From JBGTLW01 sp041743835 (GTDB lineage: Bacteria > Planctomycetota > Phycisphaerae > Phycisphaerales > Phycisphaeraceae), in the NCBI GenBank assembly GCA_041743835.1, contig JBGTLW010000166.1, positions 1 to 16,568 of the forward strand: a DNA stretch of 16,568 nucleotides, read 5' to 3'. Shown piece by piece: positions 8,301 through 14,775 of the stretch; positions within the stretch are counted from its first letter, which is position 1; each line of letters begins with the position of its first letter. Below the pieces are notes generated by a model. That model was not told where the DNA came from. It ran no database searches and was given only the letters and a program-made list of their open reading frames with translations. Made by a program: the position numbers and the translations under genes.

Positions 8301-9007
8301 CCCGCCGTGTCCACCGCCTCCGCAATCAGCCGCATCGACCCGGGCTTGTGCGTGGCGAGGTCCAGCTCGAACCCGAGTTGGCGGGTCGGGCCGGCCTTGG
8401 GGTCGGTCTGCGTGATTGGGTCCAAGCGCTTTCCATCCGGCAGCACCAGTTGCACCTTCGGGCCTTGGTCTGCGGTGCCTGCGCTATCTACAAACAGATC
8501 GACACCGACCGCGATCTTGCCCCAAGCCATCGCACCGGCGGACGGGGTGTGGATCACCGGGCGGCGGTTCGCGGCTGTGGCGGGCGACTCGGGCGCGACA
8601 TGGATCGAAAGCGTGGCATCACCCACCGTCAGCGTCGTGACACCCTCGCGTGTGGGTCGCACACGCACGAAGCCCGTGGTGTGCCCCGCGATCACCTGCG
8701 CCGGCCGAATGATCTCGACCCGGCCCGGCGCGTCGTCGGTGGGTGTCGCGGCTAAGGCGGGCAGTGTGCGGTCGTCGTCCGTCGCGCTAGGCACCTCAAA
8801 CGGGATCACCCGCGTGCTGCCCAGCCGCAGCACGGTGCGCGGCGCGTGGAAACTAACAGACACATGGCCCGACTCCACCGACTCGGGAGACGACGTGTTG
8901 GGCTGCGGCGCGGGTGGCGCTGCGGGCGCGGGGGGCTGTGCGTAGGCCGAACCAGCCAGCACAGCCACGGCCAGCCAACCCAGTCGCCACCGCGTGAACC
9001 GCATCAT
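5357..9007 (-). CDS. Large secreted DUF1800 protein with two CBM60-like modules and an Ig-like domain
   Basis: This 1216-residue protein has a Sec signal (basic MMRFTRWRLG, hydrophobic core, cleavage near AYA-Q24) and a Pro/Ala-rich linker. It is roughly twice the length of ordinary DUF1800 proteins. Residues 40-250 are beta-rich. Residues about 255-400 and 545-655 each look like a jelly-roll carbohydrate-binding module ending in the same signature, FxND followed by GDRNL (376-390 and 632-646), as in the calcium-dependent CBM60 family. Residues about 663-758 are Ig-like (LLIDG, VVAVDRAGN). DUF1800 itself spans about 765-1200, with LNENYAREIMELHTVGV (913-929), YTQQDV and LLTGWRF. GGGAG lies upstream of the ATG (minus-strand GGGAG at 9019-9015). 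The gene heads the minus-strand set with DUF1501 and the M28 peptidase. The function of DUF1800 is unknown; the modules suggest polysaccharide contact in the periplasm or outside. Confidence 0.92.
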   Translation of the reverse strand: MMRFTRWRLGWLAVAVLAGSAYAQPPAPAAPPAPQPNTSSPESVESGHVSVSFHAPRTVLRLGSTRVIPFEVPSATDDDRTLPALAATPTDDAPGRVEIIRPAQVIAGHTTGFVRVRPTREGVTTLTVGDATLSIHVAPESPATAANRRPVIHTPSAGAMAWGKIAVGVDLFVDSAGTADQGPKVQLVLPDGKRLDPITQTDPKAGPTRQLGFELDLATHKPGSMRLIAEAVDTAGQVTQSRAVWVQVVDTAAAGASLILEEAEAHKDAKRPERFGDRPLALGDDAKASGGKFVVNNSADPMLTIPMSLETGGWYQVAAVFAGDTGGGVLPTVGLRLNEDNQPRTAVRLADRAWRRYLVGQPIYINDGEQFIHLRFENDFNAGRAGDRNLRIDRYELLRVDQLPRMDHAVEDTIDGGQLTVAIDPALAGAVVGGAFDVRGRVHVASPGDGDAPAVTLVVNGNAIATQYTREPLFRVWPSALQPGDNTLHLRVVTGRGLCGDSVTIPITRIAPDVPRVADVGNRQFRFYVADPAWSGLGQLGEDRAAGDNRVRHFNSNGHGELRLPEDLAGAFDVMVDARGDVFEGEPVAQVTLLHADNASAVGDVKVGTSYGMRRAGEVSLDRGAKSLRVGFINDHYKKGAGDRNLVLRGVMLAEKSAIADTAAPVVSLAYPAPEQAMFGVDAVVAVVGDDRQLDWVELLIDGKPTGQRVGLRESGRGRVVLPVLWRGYEPGTRQLSVVAVDRAGNRATSEAVAVRLLASAPESLTRYELALRTLDRFGFGMETPALAQALVMGHRAYLAQQFGGEAPDAGDRAAWAWVNAAFPNDADGSHVIRRAIGHAARTDNPARARFTLLMDNHFTTWQQKARPERKGPEYRGLAALGLAPFSDMLFHSATSPAMLFYLDQNRSFGRRLNENYAREIMELHTVGVHAGYTQQDVTELANLLTGWRFARTARLDGGGGYLGGAFRFDPLLSDPAPRSLFGLRFESVPAPELRYDRARTVIDMLASHPQTARFVARKIAEHYTTTPADAELIEMLARVFHETGGDTGAVMLALADWPGLWVRDAQPRLTHPLSHGLRLTRATGRVAEYRIDTYLRRAGFGLFDRDTPDGYPEVDAAYANTNTMLQRWRLAHEMRNDLAALVPGHLHQQPKEPALHPAWRQQVVDLVAVGLTGQVLGEQSNRAVLEVFAQLPATGVEEVRTIATLVAQMPEASMR

Positions 9008-9040
9008 GCCAGGACTCCCGTGCCCCCCGACACCCCCACC

Positions 9041-9069
9041 ATGTTACCGCACACGCGCCGCCTACCCAA
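9041..9069 (-). promoter_or_regulatory. Weak candidate promoter for the DUF1800-DUF1501-M28 set
   Basis: On the minus strand TTGGGT (9069-9064) and TAACAT (9046-9041) are separated by 17 nt, matching three and four of six consensus bases. The position, about 30 nt before the start codon, is right, but the match is weak. Confidence 0.22.
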
Positions 9070-9120
9070 TGAGTTGCCTGTCGGGAGTAAATCGTTACGC
9101 TTGGCCAGCTAGGTATGCGT

Positions 9121-9159
9121 GCGAGATGGGCCCGGGTGCCATAAATGACGCGAGATGGG
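9121..9159 (+). repeat. Ten-base direct repeat upstream of the sulfatase gene
   Basis: GCGAGATGGG occurs at 9121-9130 and again at 9150-9159, a 29-bp period. The first copy is followed by CCCGGGTGCC and the second by TGTCACGC. The pair lies in the 248-bp region between the divergent DUF1800 and sulfatase genes, just upstream of the candidate sulfatase promoter, so it could be a regulator's half-site pair. The repeat itself is certain; its function is not. Confidence 0.5.
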
Positions 9160-9189
9160 TGTCACGCATGGCCTGCCTCGCGGCGCTCG

Positions 9190-9217
9190 TTGACCATGGC
9201 ACCCCTTCTCATACAAG
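9190..9217 (+). promoter_or_regulatory. Candidate promoter of the sulfatase gene
   Basis: TTGACC (9190-9195, five of six) and TACAAG (9212-9217, four of six) with a 16-nt spacer would give a leader of about 30 nt before the ATG at 9256. Confidence 0.3.
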
Positions 9218-9243
9218 TTCTAACAGACAGCGCCCTTAATACG

Positions 9244-9250
9244 AAGAGGT
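9244..9250 (+). promoter_or_regulatory. Ribosome binding site of the sulfatase gene
   Basis: AAGAGGT ends 5 nt before the ATG at 9256. This selects that ATG over an in-frame ATG at 9145, which would add 37 residues unlike any sulfatase N-terminus. Confidence 0.6.
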
Positions 9251-9255
9251 TCCCC

Positions 9256-10710
9256 ATGAAAGCCGTCATGGTCATGTTCGACTCGCTCAATCGGCACATG
9301 CTGCCGCCTTACAACCCGCAGACGTGGGTCCACGCGCCGAACTTCAAGCGGCTGGCGGAGCGCAGCGTCCGGTTCGACACGTCGTATGTCTGTTCCATGC
9401 CGTGCATGCCAGCCCGGCGGGACATGCACACCGCCCGGCCAAACTTCCTGCATTGCTCGTGGGGCCCGCTTGAGCCGTTCGACGACTCGGTCCCCCAGAT
9501 GCTTTCCGAGGCGGGTGTGTACACCCACCTGGACACCGACCACTACCACTACTTCGAGGACGGCGGCGCGACCTACCACAACCGCTATAATTCCTGGACG
9601 TTCCACCGCGGACAAGAGGGCGACCCGCACATCGGCCAGGTCGCCGAGCCGACGGTCCCGCCGAACATCAACGGCAAGGGACGCCGCTCCGACTGGGTGA
9701 ACCGCCAGCAGCAGCGCTTCGACGAAGAGATGCCGCAGACCCACCTCTTCCACGCAGGCCTCGAGTTCATCGAGCGCAACGCGGAAGAGGATCGCTGGTT
9801 CCTGCAGATCGAGTGCTTCGATCCGCACGAGCCGTTTGTCAGCGCCCGGGAATACAAAGACCTTTACCCAAGCGAATACGACGGGCCGCTGTTTGACTGG
9901 CCCGCCTACGCACCCGTGAAGGAAAGCCCCGAAGAGGTCGAGGAGGCGCAGCGCAACTACGCGGCCCTCATGAGCAAGTGCGACAAATCATTGGGCGATG
10001 TGCTCGATGCATTCGATCGGCACAACCTCTGGGAAGACACGATGCTCATCCTCTGGACCGACCACGGCTTCATGCTAGGCGAACACGACTGCTGGGCCAA
10101 GAACTGGATGCCCCTCTACGAGGAAATCAGCCACACGCCGTTCTTCATCTACGACCCGCGTTACAAGCAGGCCGCAGGCTCACACCGCACCGCGCTGGTC
10201 CAGCCCGCGCTCGACCTTGGGCCCACGCTGCTTGGTTTCTTCGGCCTACAACCCACCGCGCGCATGCTCGGGCACGACCTGTCCAAGGTGCTCGCAAATG
10301 ACACGCCGGTGCGCGACGCGGCGATCTTCGGCTATCACAACAACCGCGTGAACATCACCGACGGCAGATACACCTACTACCGTGACCGTGTAGCCGAGGC
10401 CCCCTGCCCGATCCACACGCTGATGCCGACGAACATGCGTGCCTGGAAGGCTGGCCTCGACCAAGCGGAACTCGCGCCGCCGTTCTCATTCACCCGCGGG
10501 ATGCCCGTGCTCAAGCTGCAAAAAGCGCCGCACAAGTCCCCACCCGCAGCGAAGCACCTGCTGTTTGACCTGCACACCGACCCAAAGCAGCAGCAACCCC
10601 TGGACGACCCGGCCGTGGAAGCCCGGCTATGCCGCCAGATGTCAGAGCTATTCGCCGCCTGCGACGCCCCCGCCGACCAATACCCCCGTATGGGGCTGGA
10701 ACATGTCTGA
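9256..10710 (+). CDS. Sulfatase, complete, no signal peptide
   Basis: This is a 484-residue sulfatase starting MKAVMVMFDSLNRH, with a metal-binding Asp (D9) in the first strand. The formylglycine site is C50 in CMPARRDMHTAR: the C-x-P-x-R core is kept, but Ala replaces the usual Ser. Further family features are the FFDPH-like segment CFDPHEPF (187-194), WTDHGFMLGEHDCWAK (267-281) with the D269-H270 metal ligands and the late Lys, and HTPFFIYDP (293-301). It should hydrolyse a sulfate ester after C50 is oxidised to formylglycine by an FGE or anSME encoded elsewhere. No signal peptide is visible, suggesting a cytoplasmic enzyme acting on imported oligosaccharides or small sulfates, unlike most planctomycetal sulfatases. 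It is divergent from the DUF1800 gene and converges with the PilB-like gene, about 200 bp away. Substrate unknown. Confidence 0.94.
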   Translation: MKAVMVMFDSLNRHMLPPYNPQTWVHAPNFKRLAERSVRFDTSYVCSMPCMPARRDMHTARPNFLHCSWGPLEPFDDSVPQMLSEAGVYTHLDTDHYHYFEDGGATYHNRYNSWTFHRGQEGDPHIGQVAEPTVPPNINGKGRRSDWVNRQQQRFDEEMPQTHLFHAGLEFIERNAEEDRWFLQIECFDPHEPFVSAREYKDLYPSEYDGPLFDWPAYAPVKESPEEVEEAQRNYAALMSKCDKSLGDVLDAFDRHNLWEDTMLILWTDHGFMLGEHDCWAKNWMPLYEEISHTPFFIYDPRYKQAAGSHRTALVQPALDLGPTLLGFFGLQPTARMLGHDLSKVLANDTPVRDAAIFGYHNNRVNITDGRYTYYRDRVAEAPCPIHTLMPTNMRAWKAGLDQAELAPPFSFTRGMPVLKLQKAPHKSPPAAKHLLFDLHTDPKQQQPLDDPAVEARLCRQMSELFAACDAPADQYPRMGLEHV

Positions 10711-10770
10711 CACGCTCAACAGAGCAGCAACCGTGAGGGAGCGGTGGCTTTTTGAAAAGTTGAGTGCACG

Positions 10771-10840
10771 TCAGGCCTGATCGAGGTGTTCCTCAAGCCA
10801 GAGCAGCGATGACTGGGGCCACCTCGAAATGCAGGCCTGA
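10771..10840. repeat. Large imperfect inverted repeat between convergent genes
   Basis: The left arm TCAGGCCTG-A-TCGAGGTG (10771-10788) matches the reverse complement of the right arm (10820-10840) over 9 + 8 bases, interrupted only by an internal loop of 1 versus 4 bases; the central loop is 31 nt. The outer block TCAGGCCTGA is itself a perfect palindrome on the left. As RNA it would fold into a stable hairpin. There is no T-run, so it is not a classical terminator. It may be a REP-like element, a processing signal or a mobile-element end. Confidence 0.6.
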
Positions 10841-10865
10841 GGCTCGCGAAGCTTGGACCGTGATT

Positions 10866-10912
10866 AAGGACCGCACCGCTTCCTTGCGGGCGCCGCTCTG
10901 TGTGTTGTCCTT
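10866..10912 (-). terminator. Possible terminator hairpin of the PilB-like gene
   Basis: Just past the stop codon at 10916, the minus strand carries AAGGAC ... GTCCTT arms (10912-10907 and 10871-10866) enclosing an inner CCGC-aaggaa-GCGG hairpin. No U-tract follows, so termination may be Rho-dependent or the structure may only protect the 3' end. Confidence 0.3.
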
Positions 10913-10915
10913 GGT

Positions 10916-12154
10916 CTAGTCTTCGATGATGTGGCTGCACTCGGCCAGGCTGGTCGTGCCGTCGATCACCCGCAGCAGGGCCTCGGCGGTCAGCGAATGG
11001 ATGCCCTGGTCCTTGAACTGGCGACGGATCTGGTTCTGGTCCGGCTCTTCGCTGAGCCACGCGGCGTGGCCCGGCTCAAAGTCCGCGACCTGGAACACGC
11101 CGATACGCCCCGCGTAGCCCAACTTGTGGCAGTGATCACAACCGACCGGCTCACACACCTCGGCGGGGGCCGGCTCGTCGGGGAGGTGGCGGGCGAACAA
11201 CTCCTGTTCGACCTGCGTCAACGCCCGTGCTTTCTTGCAGTGCTTGCAAAGCACGCGGACCAGGTCCTGCGCAACCACCAGGCGCAGCGCCCCAGCCAGG
11301 ACATAGAACGGGGCACCGAGGAAGTGCATCGCCTCGATTGCCGCGGCCGCGTCCTTGCCGTGGATCGTCGCGAAGACGGTGCGCCCGGACAAGGCGGCGT
11401 GCGACGCGATGCGTGAGGAATCGCGGTCGCATATCTCCCCCACCGCCAGCACATCCGGGTCCATCCGCAGCGCCAGCCGCAACGCCTCGGACATGCCGCG
11501 CCCGTGGTCTTCATCGATCTCGATCTGCCGGACGTAAGGCAGATCGAACTCGGCGGGGTCTTCGATTGCGATGGCGACCTTCCTCTCCACTTTGTCCCGG
11601 CTGAGCAGGGCGTAGAGCGTGGTGGACTTGCCCGCGCCGGTGGGGCCGCTGATCAGCGTCAGGCCATCGGTGTGTTGGAGCAGGTGCTTGATGCGTTCGA
11701 GCTGCGCGGGGCGCAGGCCCAGGTGTTCCGCGGCCAGGGCTTCGCTGGGCGGGGGGAGCAGGCGGATGTGGACCGACTCGTGGTGCGGCGCGGTGGGGAC
11801 GATGGTGACACGCGCATCCAGCGGCCGCCTCGGGCCATGCCAGCGCAGGTGCCCTTCCTGCGCGGTCATCGAGCCATCGATATGCATCTCGGCCGCGGCC
11901 TTGATCTGGTTGATCAACCGACGCACAGCGTCGCGGCCAAGCTCCTCGTGGTTGAGGATCACGCCATCAACCCGCAGCCGGACCGCGCCCTCGGCCTGCC
12001 AGCAGTCGATGTGGATATCCGTCGCGCCGAGGTGGTCGGCGTGGGTGAATAGCTTGTCCAAAGCCGGCGGCAGGCTGCGCGGATCGCCGTCGCCAAGGTA
12101 CATGTCGATGGAGGGATGCGGAGACGCCGGTTCTGTGTTGCTGCGAGAACCCAT
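10916..12154 (-). CDS. PilB/GspE-like secretion or pilus ATPase, short form
   Basis: This 412-residue protein lacks the long N-terminal domain of PilB/GspE proteins (usually 500 or more residues) and starts close to the N2 domain (LGATDIHID, residues 42-50, and RLRVDGVIL). The ATPase core is complete: Walker A GPTGAGKST (170-178), Asp box IEDPAEF (197-203), Walker B region MDPDVLAVGEICD (231-243) and His box ATIHGKDA (262-269). A CxxC...CxxC zinc site is present (C303, C306, C339, C342) before the GYAGRIGVF segment. The GEIRD signature reads GEICD, with Cys for the usual Arg. Such ATPases power type IV pili, type II secretion or related machines as hexamers at the inner membrane. It follows a VirD4-like gene by 195 bp on the same strand. 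No Shine-Dalgarno precedes the ATG; a promoter placed right at the ATG suggests a leaderless mRNA. Confidence 0.9.
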   Translation of the reverse strand: MGSRSNTEPASPHPSIDMYLGDGDPRSLPPALDKLFTHADHLGATDIHIDCWQAEGAVRLRVDGVILNHEELGRDAVRRLINQIKAAAEMHIDGSMTAQEGHLRWHGPRRPLDARVTIVPTAPHHESVHIRLLPPPSEALAAEHLGLRPAQLERIKHLLQHTDGLTLISGPTGAGKSTTLYALLSRDKVERKVAIAIEDPAEFDLPYVRQIEIDEDHGRGMSEALRLALRMDPDVLAVGEICDRDSSRIASHAALSGRTVFATIHGKDAAAAIEAMHFLGAPFYVLAGALRLVVAQDLVRVLCKHCKKARALTQVEQELFARHLPDEPAPAEVCEPVGCDHCHKLGYAGRIGVFQVADFEPGHAAWLSEEPDQNQIRRQFKDQGIHSLTAEALLRVIDGTTSLAECSHIIED

Positions 12155-12160
12155 GCCTAC

Positions 12161-12188
12161 ATCATAGGGCCGCGCCGCGCCGGTACAA
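12161..12188 (-). promoter_or_regulatory. Candidate promoter for a leaderless PilB-like mRNA
   Basis: On the minus strand TTGTAC (12188-12183) and TATGAT (12166-12161) are separated by 16 nt; TATGAT matches the -10 consensus at five of six positions. Six bases separate it from the ATG at 12154, so transcription would begin at or within a base of the start codon. The PilB-like gene would then have its own promoter rather than depend only on the VirD4-like gene. Confidence 0.38.
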
Positions 12189-12349
12189 TGGAAATCTGAA
12201 AAACCCGCTGCGCTTTACGCTGCAGGTGAACGCACCGGCATATGTACATGGGAATTGAATCCGCCAGTGAAAAAAGACCGCAGTATTTTGTGGCCATCAT
12301 CTGCGACCCTCCCCGACAGGGCCGCCTCGCGGCATGGCACGGTTCCCGT

Positions 12350-14572
12350 TCAGAATGGAATCTCGAAAACATCCTGCTCGTCATCCCCCCTTTCCTGGGA
12401 GGATGCATATGTGCCCGCGTCGCTGACGACATCGTCGTCGTCCTGCTCTTCATCCCCATCCCAGTCCGAGCCATCTGTTTCATCGTGGTCAGCCAAACCG
12501 TCGTCGTTCCAATCCGAAGCTTCATCAGCTTCGACATCTGTTTCCACGTCATCGACGGTTGGAGATTGAATACGAGGGCCTTCTTTCTGCTTCAGCCGCG
12601 TGTAGTCCAAGAAAAAGAGGTTGGCTTGGATATTGTCCGAATTGGAATAGACATGAGCAAGAAAAAATTCCGTGATGGTTGCGTTGCGATTGGCCAGCTC
12701 TTCCGCCAGCCGGAGTACCAGCGGCAGACGGCTCTTGTTTTCATTCTCAAAGGCCTCCCACCACCTCCTGGCGCTATCGGTGCAATTAACAAAATCAAGC
12801 GTGTCCTTGACATCTTCCAGTTTGTGTACAATCTTGTCGTTAGACCAGCCATGTACATCCGTGAATGTCGATCTATCTGTGCCGGAGTCTTGCTGCTTTT
12901 GTGCTTCGTTACGGCGCTCTTCCGACTCCTTGTCGCGCGTATAGATTGGGTACCACGGTTCATATTTCAATGGCACTTTGCGCAATGCAATCGCGCGAGA
13001 TTGCGACTTAGCCCGCATCACCTTCTTCCGCCACTGCGGTAACTCGTAGGCGGGGCGGAACCATGCAAAAAATGGCGTCTTGCCCGGCAAGGCGACCAGT
13101 GCGGCGCGGCCAAGCACGGGGTGCGGCGGGCTCTGGTTGATCTGCTCGGGCAGCAGTAGGGGTCGGCTGACCAACTCCTCACTGCGCTCCACGTGCCGGG
13201 CAATCGTGGTTTCATCAGCAAGGAGGGTGCGACGCTCGACGATGCGCGGGTGCACGAGCGTGGTGGTGCCTGCGAGGTTGGAGGCATAACGGGAATCGGC
13301 TTGCATGACCGGGGGTTGGAAGATGATGGTGTTGAAGCTGGTGAGTACGCTCTCGGCCGCGTCCCCGTAAACCTCCCCGAGTTGGCCCAGGCTCTGCACG
13401 CAGGCCATACAGGAGACCCCGCGCGACCGCCAGGTGTTCGCCGATGCTGCGTAGTCGGGGATCGTACCGAAGTTGCAGAACTCGTCCAGGAACAGGTGTA
13501 CACGGCGCGGCAGGCGTCCGCCCGGTGAACTCTCGGCGGCATGAGCAAACATGCGCAACAGCTTCTGTAGAAAAAGGTTCAACGCCGGCGCCACCTTGCC
13601 CAGGGCGTGAGAAGGGGCCTCGATGACCAGCACCGTGGGCCTGTCCAGGAGCTCGGTCGGCGTGAACTCGTTGCTCGATGTGACTGCCGCCACATCGGGG
13701 CTTGCAAAGCACCTTAGCAACATGGAGACCTCGGCCATGACGGTCGAGGCGTTTGACCCGCCGTCATTGAGGAAGCCAAGTACTGAAGCCGTATGCATCT
13801 CGCAATTGGCTATGCCCAAGCATAAGAGCTTGCGCAGCTCGGATTCGGGCAGATCAAACGCCTCTGTGAGCATCGGGTACGAAACCGAGCCACGCAACGA
13901 ACGCAGGACAAATGCCATGGCGGTGATGAAACGACAGGCATTTTCCCGGAAGAAGGGAGAATCGCCACGAGCGCGCGGCTGGAGGCCGTAGCAAGCCGCA
14001 GCAATATCTGAGGTCATTTCATTGTCATCCGCACAAGACAGCAGATTGATGCCTACGGAGCGAGCAGGGTTAGTCAGGTTTAATGCAAGCAGGCGCGGCC
14101 TCTCCTCCTCGGGCATGTCGGCAATCGCCTCCTCGATCAACGCGTACAGGTCGCCCTTGACGTCCATGACCACGTGGCTGGCGTGGGGGTCGGTATCAAC
14201 AATCGAGCTCAGCATGGCAGGGTTCAGAAGCTTCTGATTCTTGCCCGAGCCGGTCTGCCCCACGATGAGGATGTTTCTAGCGCGTGTTTCACTGTCAAGC
14301 GCAATGCCATGGCGCTGCACTTCAACCGTGAAGACCTTTTTCTTATCGTCCGCCAGCATGGGGAAGCAGCCGCTCCAGACCAGCGATCCGTCCTCTGCAC
14401 CAGCGTGCCCTCCAAGCACATCCGCAAGGTCTCCAAGGCCGGGGTAACGCGCCGAACCGTAGATTGAAGTAGAGGCATAGGGCAAGTACGGCGGCAGCCC
14501 CGAGTCACAGGCGTAAAGCGACAGTTCATCCAACGGGTTGAAGTCGATAGGTTGTTGCATAGGCGAGTTCAT
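12350..14572 (-). CDS. VirD4/TraD/TraG-like coupling ATPase, soluble, with acidic C-terminal tail
   Basis: This 740-residue protein has no hydrophobic segment, so the N-terminal membrane anchors of VirD4/TraD proteins are absent. The ATPase core has a P-loop GQTGSGKN (105-112, Asn where Ser/Thr or Gly is usual), MDVKGDLY (136-143, the conserved D-x-KGE/D strand after the P-loop), Walker B HLFLDEFCNFG (359-369) and a C-terminal TraG/TraM-recognition-like block IPDYAASANTWRSRGVSCMACVQS...QLGEVYG (371-403). Residues about 540-740 have lower GC and end in a strongly acidic tail (about 672-736) with two SDW repeats. Coupling proteins recruit DNA-relaxase complexes or effectors to a type IV secretion channel. 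None of the other conjugation genes is present in the window. It is transcribed toward the PilB-like gene. The first ATG (14572) has no clear Shine-Dalgarno; M5 is an alternative. Confidence 0.88.
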   Translation of the reverse strand: MNSPMQQPIDFNPLDELSLYACDSGLPPYLPYASTSIYGSARYPGLGDLADVLGGHAGAEDGSLVWSGCFPMLADDKKKVFTVEVQRHGIALDSETRARNILIVGQTGSGKNQKLLNPAMLSSIVDTDPHASHVVMDVKGDLYALIEEAIADMPEEERPRLLALNLTNPARSVGINLLSCADDNEMTSDIAAACYGLQPRARGDSPFFRENACRFITAMAFVLRSLRGSVSYPMLTEAFDLPESELRKLLCLGIANCEMHTASVLGFLNDGGSNASTVMAEVSMLLRCFASPDVAAVTSSNEFTPTELLDRPTVLVIEAPSHALGKVAPALNLFLQKLLRMFAHAAESSPGGRLPRRVHLFLDEFCNFGTIPDYAASANTWRSRGVSCMACVQSLGQLGEVYGDAAESVLTSFNTIIFQPPVMQADSRYASNLAGTTTLVHPRIVERRTLLADETTIARHVERSEELVSRPLLLPEQINQSPPHPVLGRAALVALPGKTPFFAWFRPAYELPQWRKKVMRAKSQSRAIALRKVPLKYEPWYPIYTRDKESEERRNEAQKQQDSGTDRSTFTDVHGWSNDKIVHKLEDVKDTLDFVNCTDSARRWWEAFENENKSRLPLVLRLAEELANRNATITEFFLAHVYSNSDNIQANLFFLDYTRLKQKEGPRIQSPTVDDVETDVEADEASDWNDDGLADHDETDGSDWDGDEEQDDDDVVSDAGTYASSQERGDDEQDVFEIPF

Positions 14573-14692
14573 GTGTGTTGGGTGTAGGTGCGGGCGTCAG
14601 GTGCATCCCAGCGCGCAACACCACATAGCCGCACGCAACCGCGGGCGACTCAGATGTGTTAAGCGAAAGGGTGCAGGCAGTAAGTGTCTAGC

Positions 14693-14775
14693 GAGTATAA
14701 GCGGAGGAATGAAGTGCGCCTAGAGGGTGGTTCAGAAGTTTTCGCGTATTGATTGATGGAGTATAAAAGGTGGAA
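14693..14775 (+). repeat. Imperfect 17-bp direct repeat with TATAA core
   Basis: The 17-base units at 14693-14709 and 14759-14775 share 14 bases (GAGTATAAnnGGnGGAA), with a 66-bp period. Both units contain a TATAA core readable as a -10 box on the plus strand and as TATACT on the minus strand. They lie between the VirD4-like gene and the beta-helix fragment, so they may be regulator sites, duplicated promoters or a duplication left by an insertion. Confidence 0.5.
14739..14767 (+). promoter_or_regulatory. Weak candidate promoter for the beta-helix fragment
   Basis: TATAAA at 14762-14767 matches the -10 consensus at five of six bases, with the weak -35 TTTTCG at 14739-14744 and a 17-nt spacer. 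A GAGGAG Shine-Dalgarno follows at 14809-14814, 7 nt before a GTG at 14822. Confidence 0.27.

Noticed and set aside
7920..8945. Plus-strand open frame of about 340 codons opposite the N-terminal half of the DUF1800 protein
   Set aside because: Same reason: no domain, no ribosome site, Ser/Arg/Pro-rich shadow of a real gene.
9145..9255. Extended sulfatase start at 9145
   Set aside because: The extra 37 codons have no sulfatase features and contain the candidate promoter; the ATG at 9256 has AAGAGGT at ideal spacing.
10711..10915. tRNA, small RNA gene or transposon end in the gap after the sulfatase gene
   Set aside because: No tRNA T-loop or anticodon stem pattern and no transposase; only the inverted repeat and a hairpin were supported.
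12242..13042. Plus-strand open frame with hydrophobic stretches opposite the coupling-protein tail
   Set aside because: The hydrophobic residues arise from antisense reading of Asp/Glu/Lys codons; the minus-strand frame continues a recognised ATPase.
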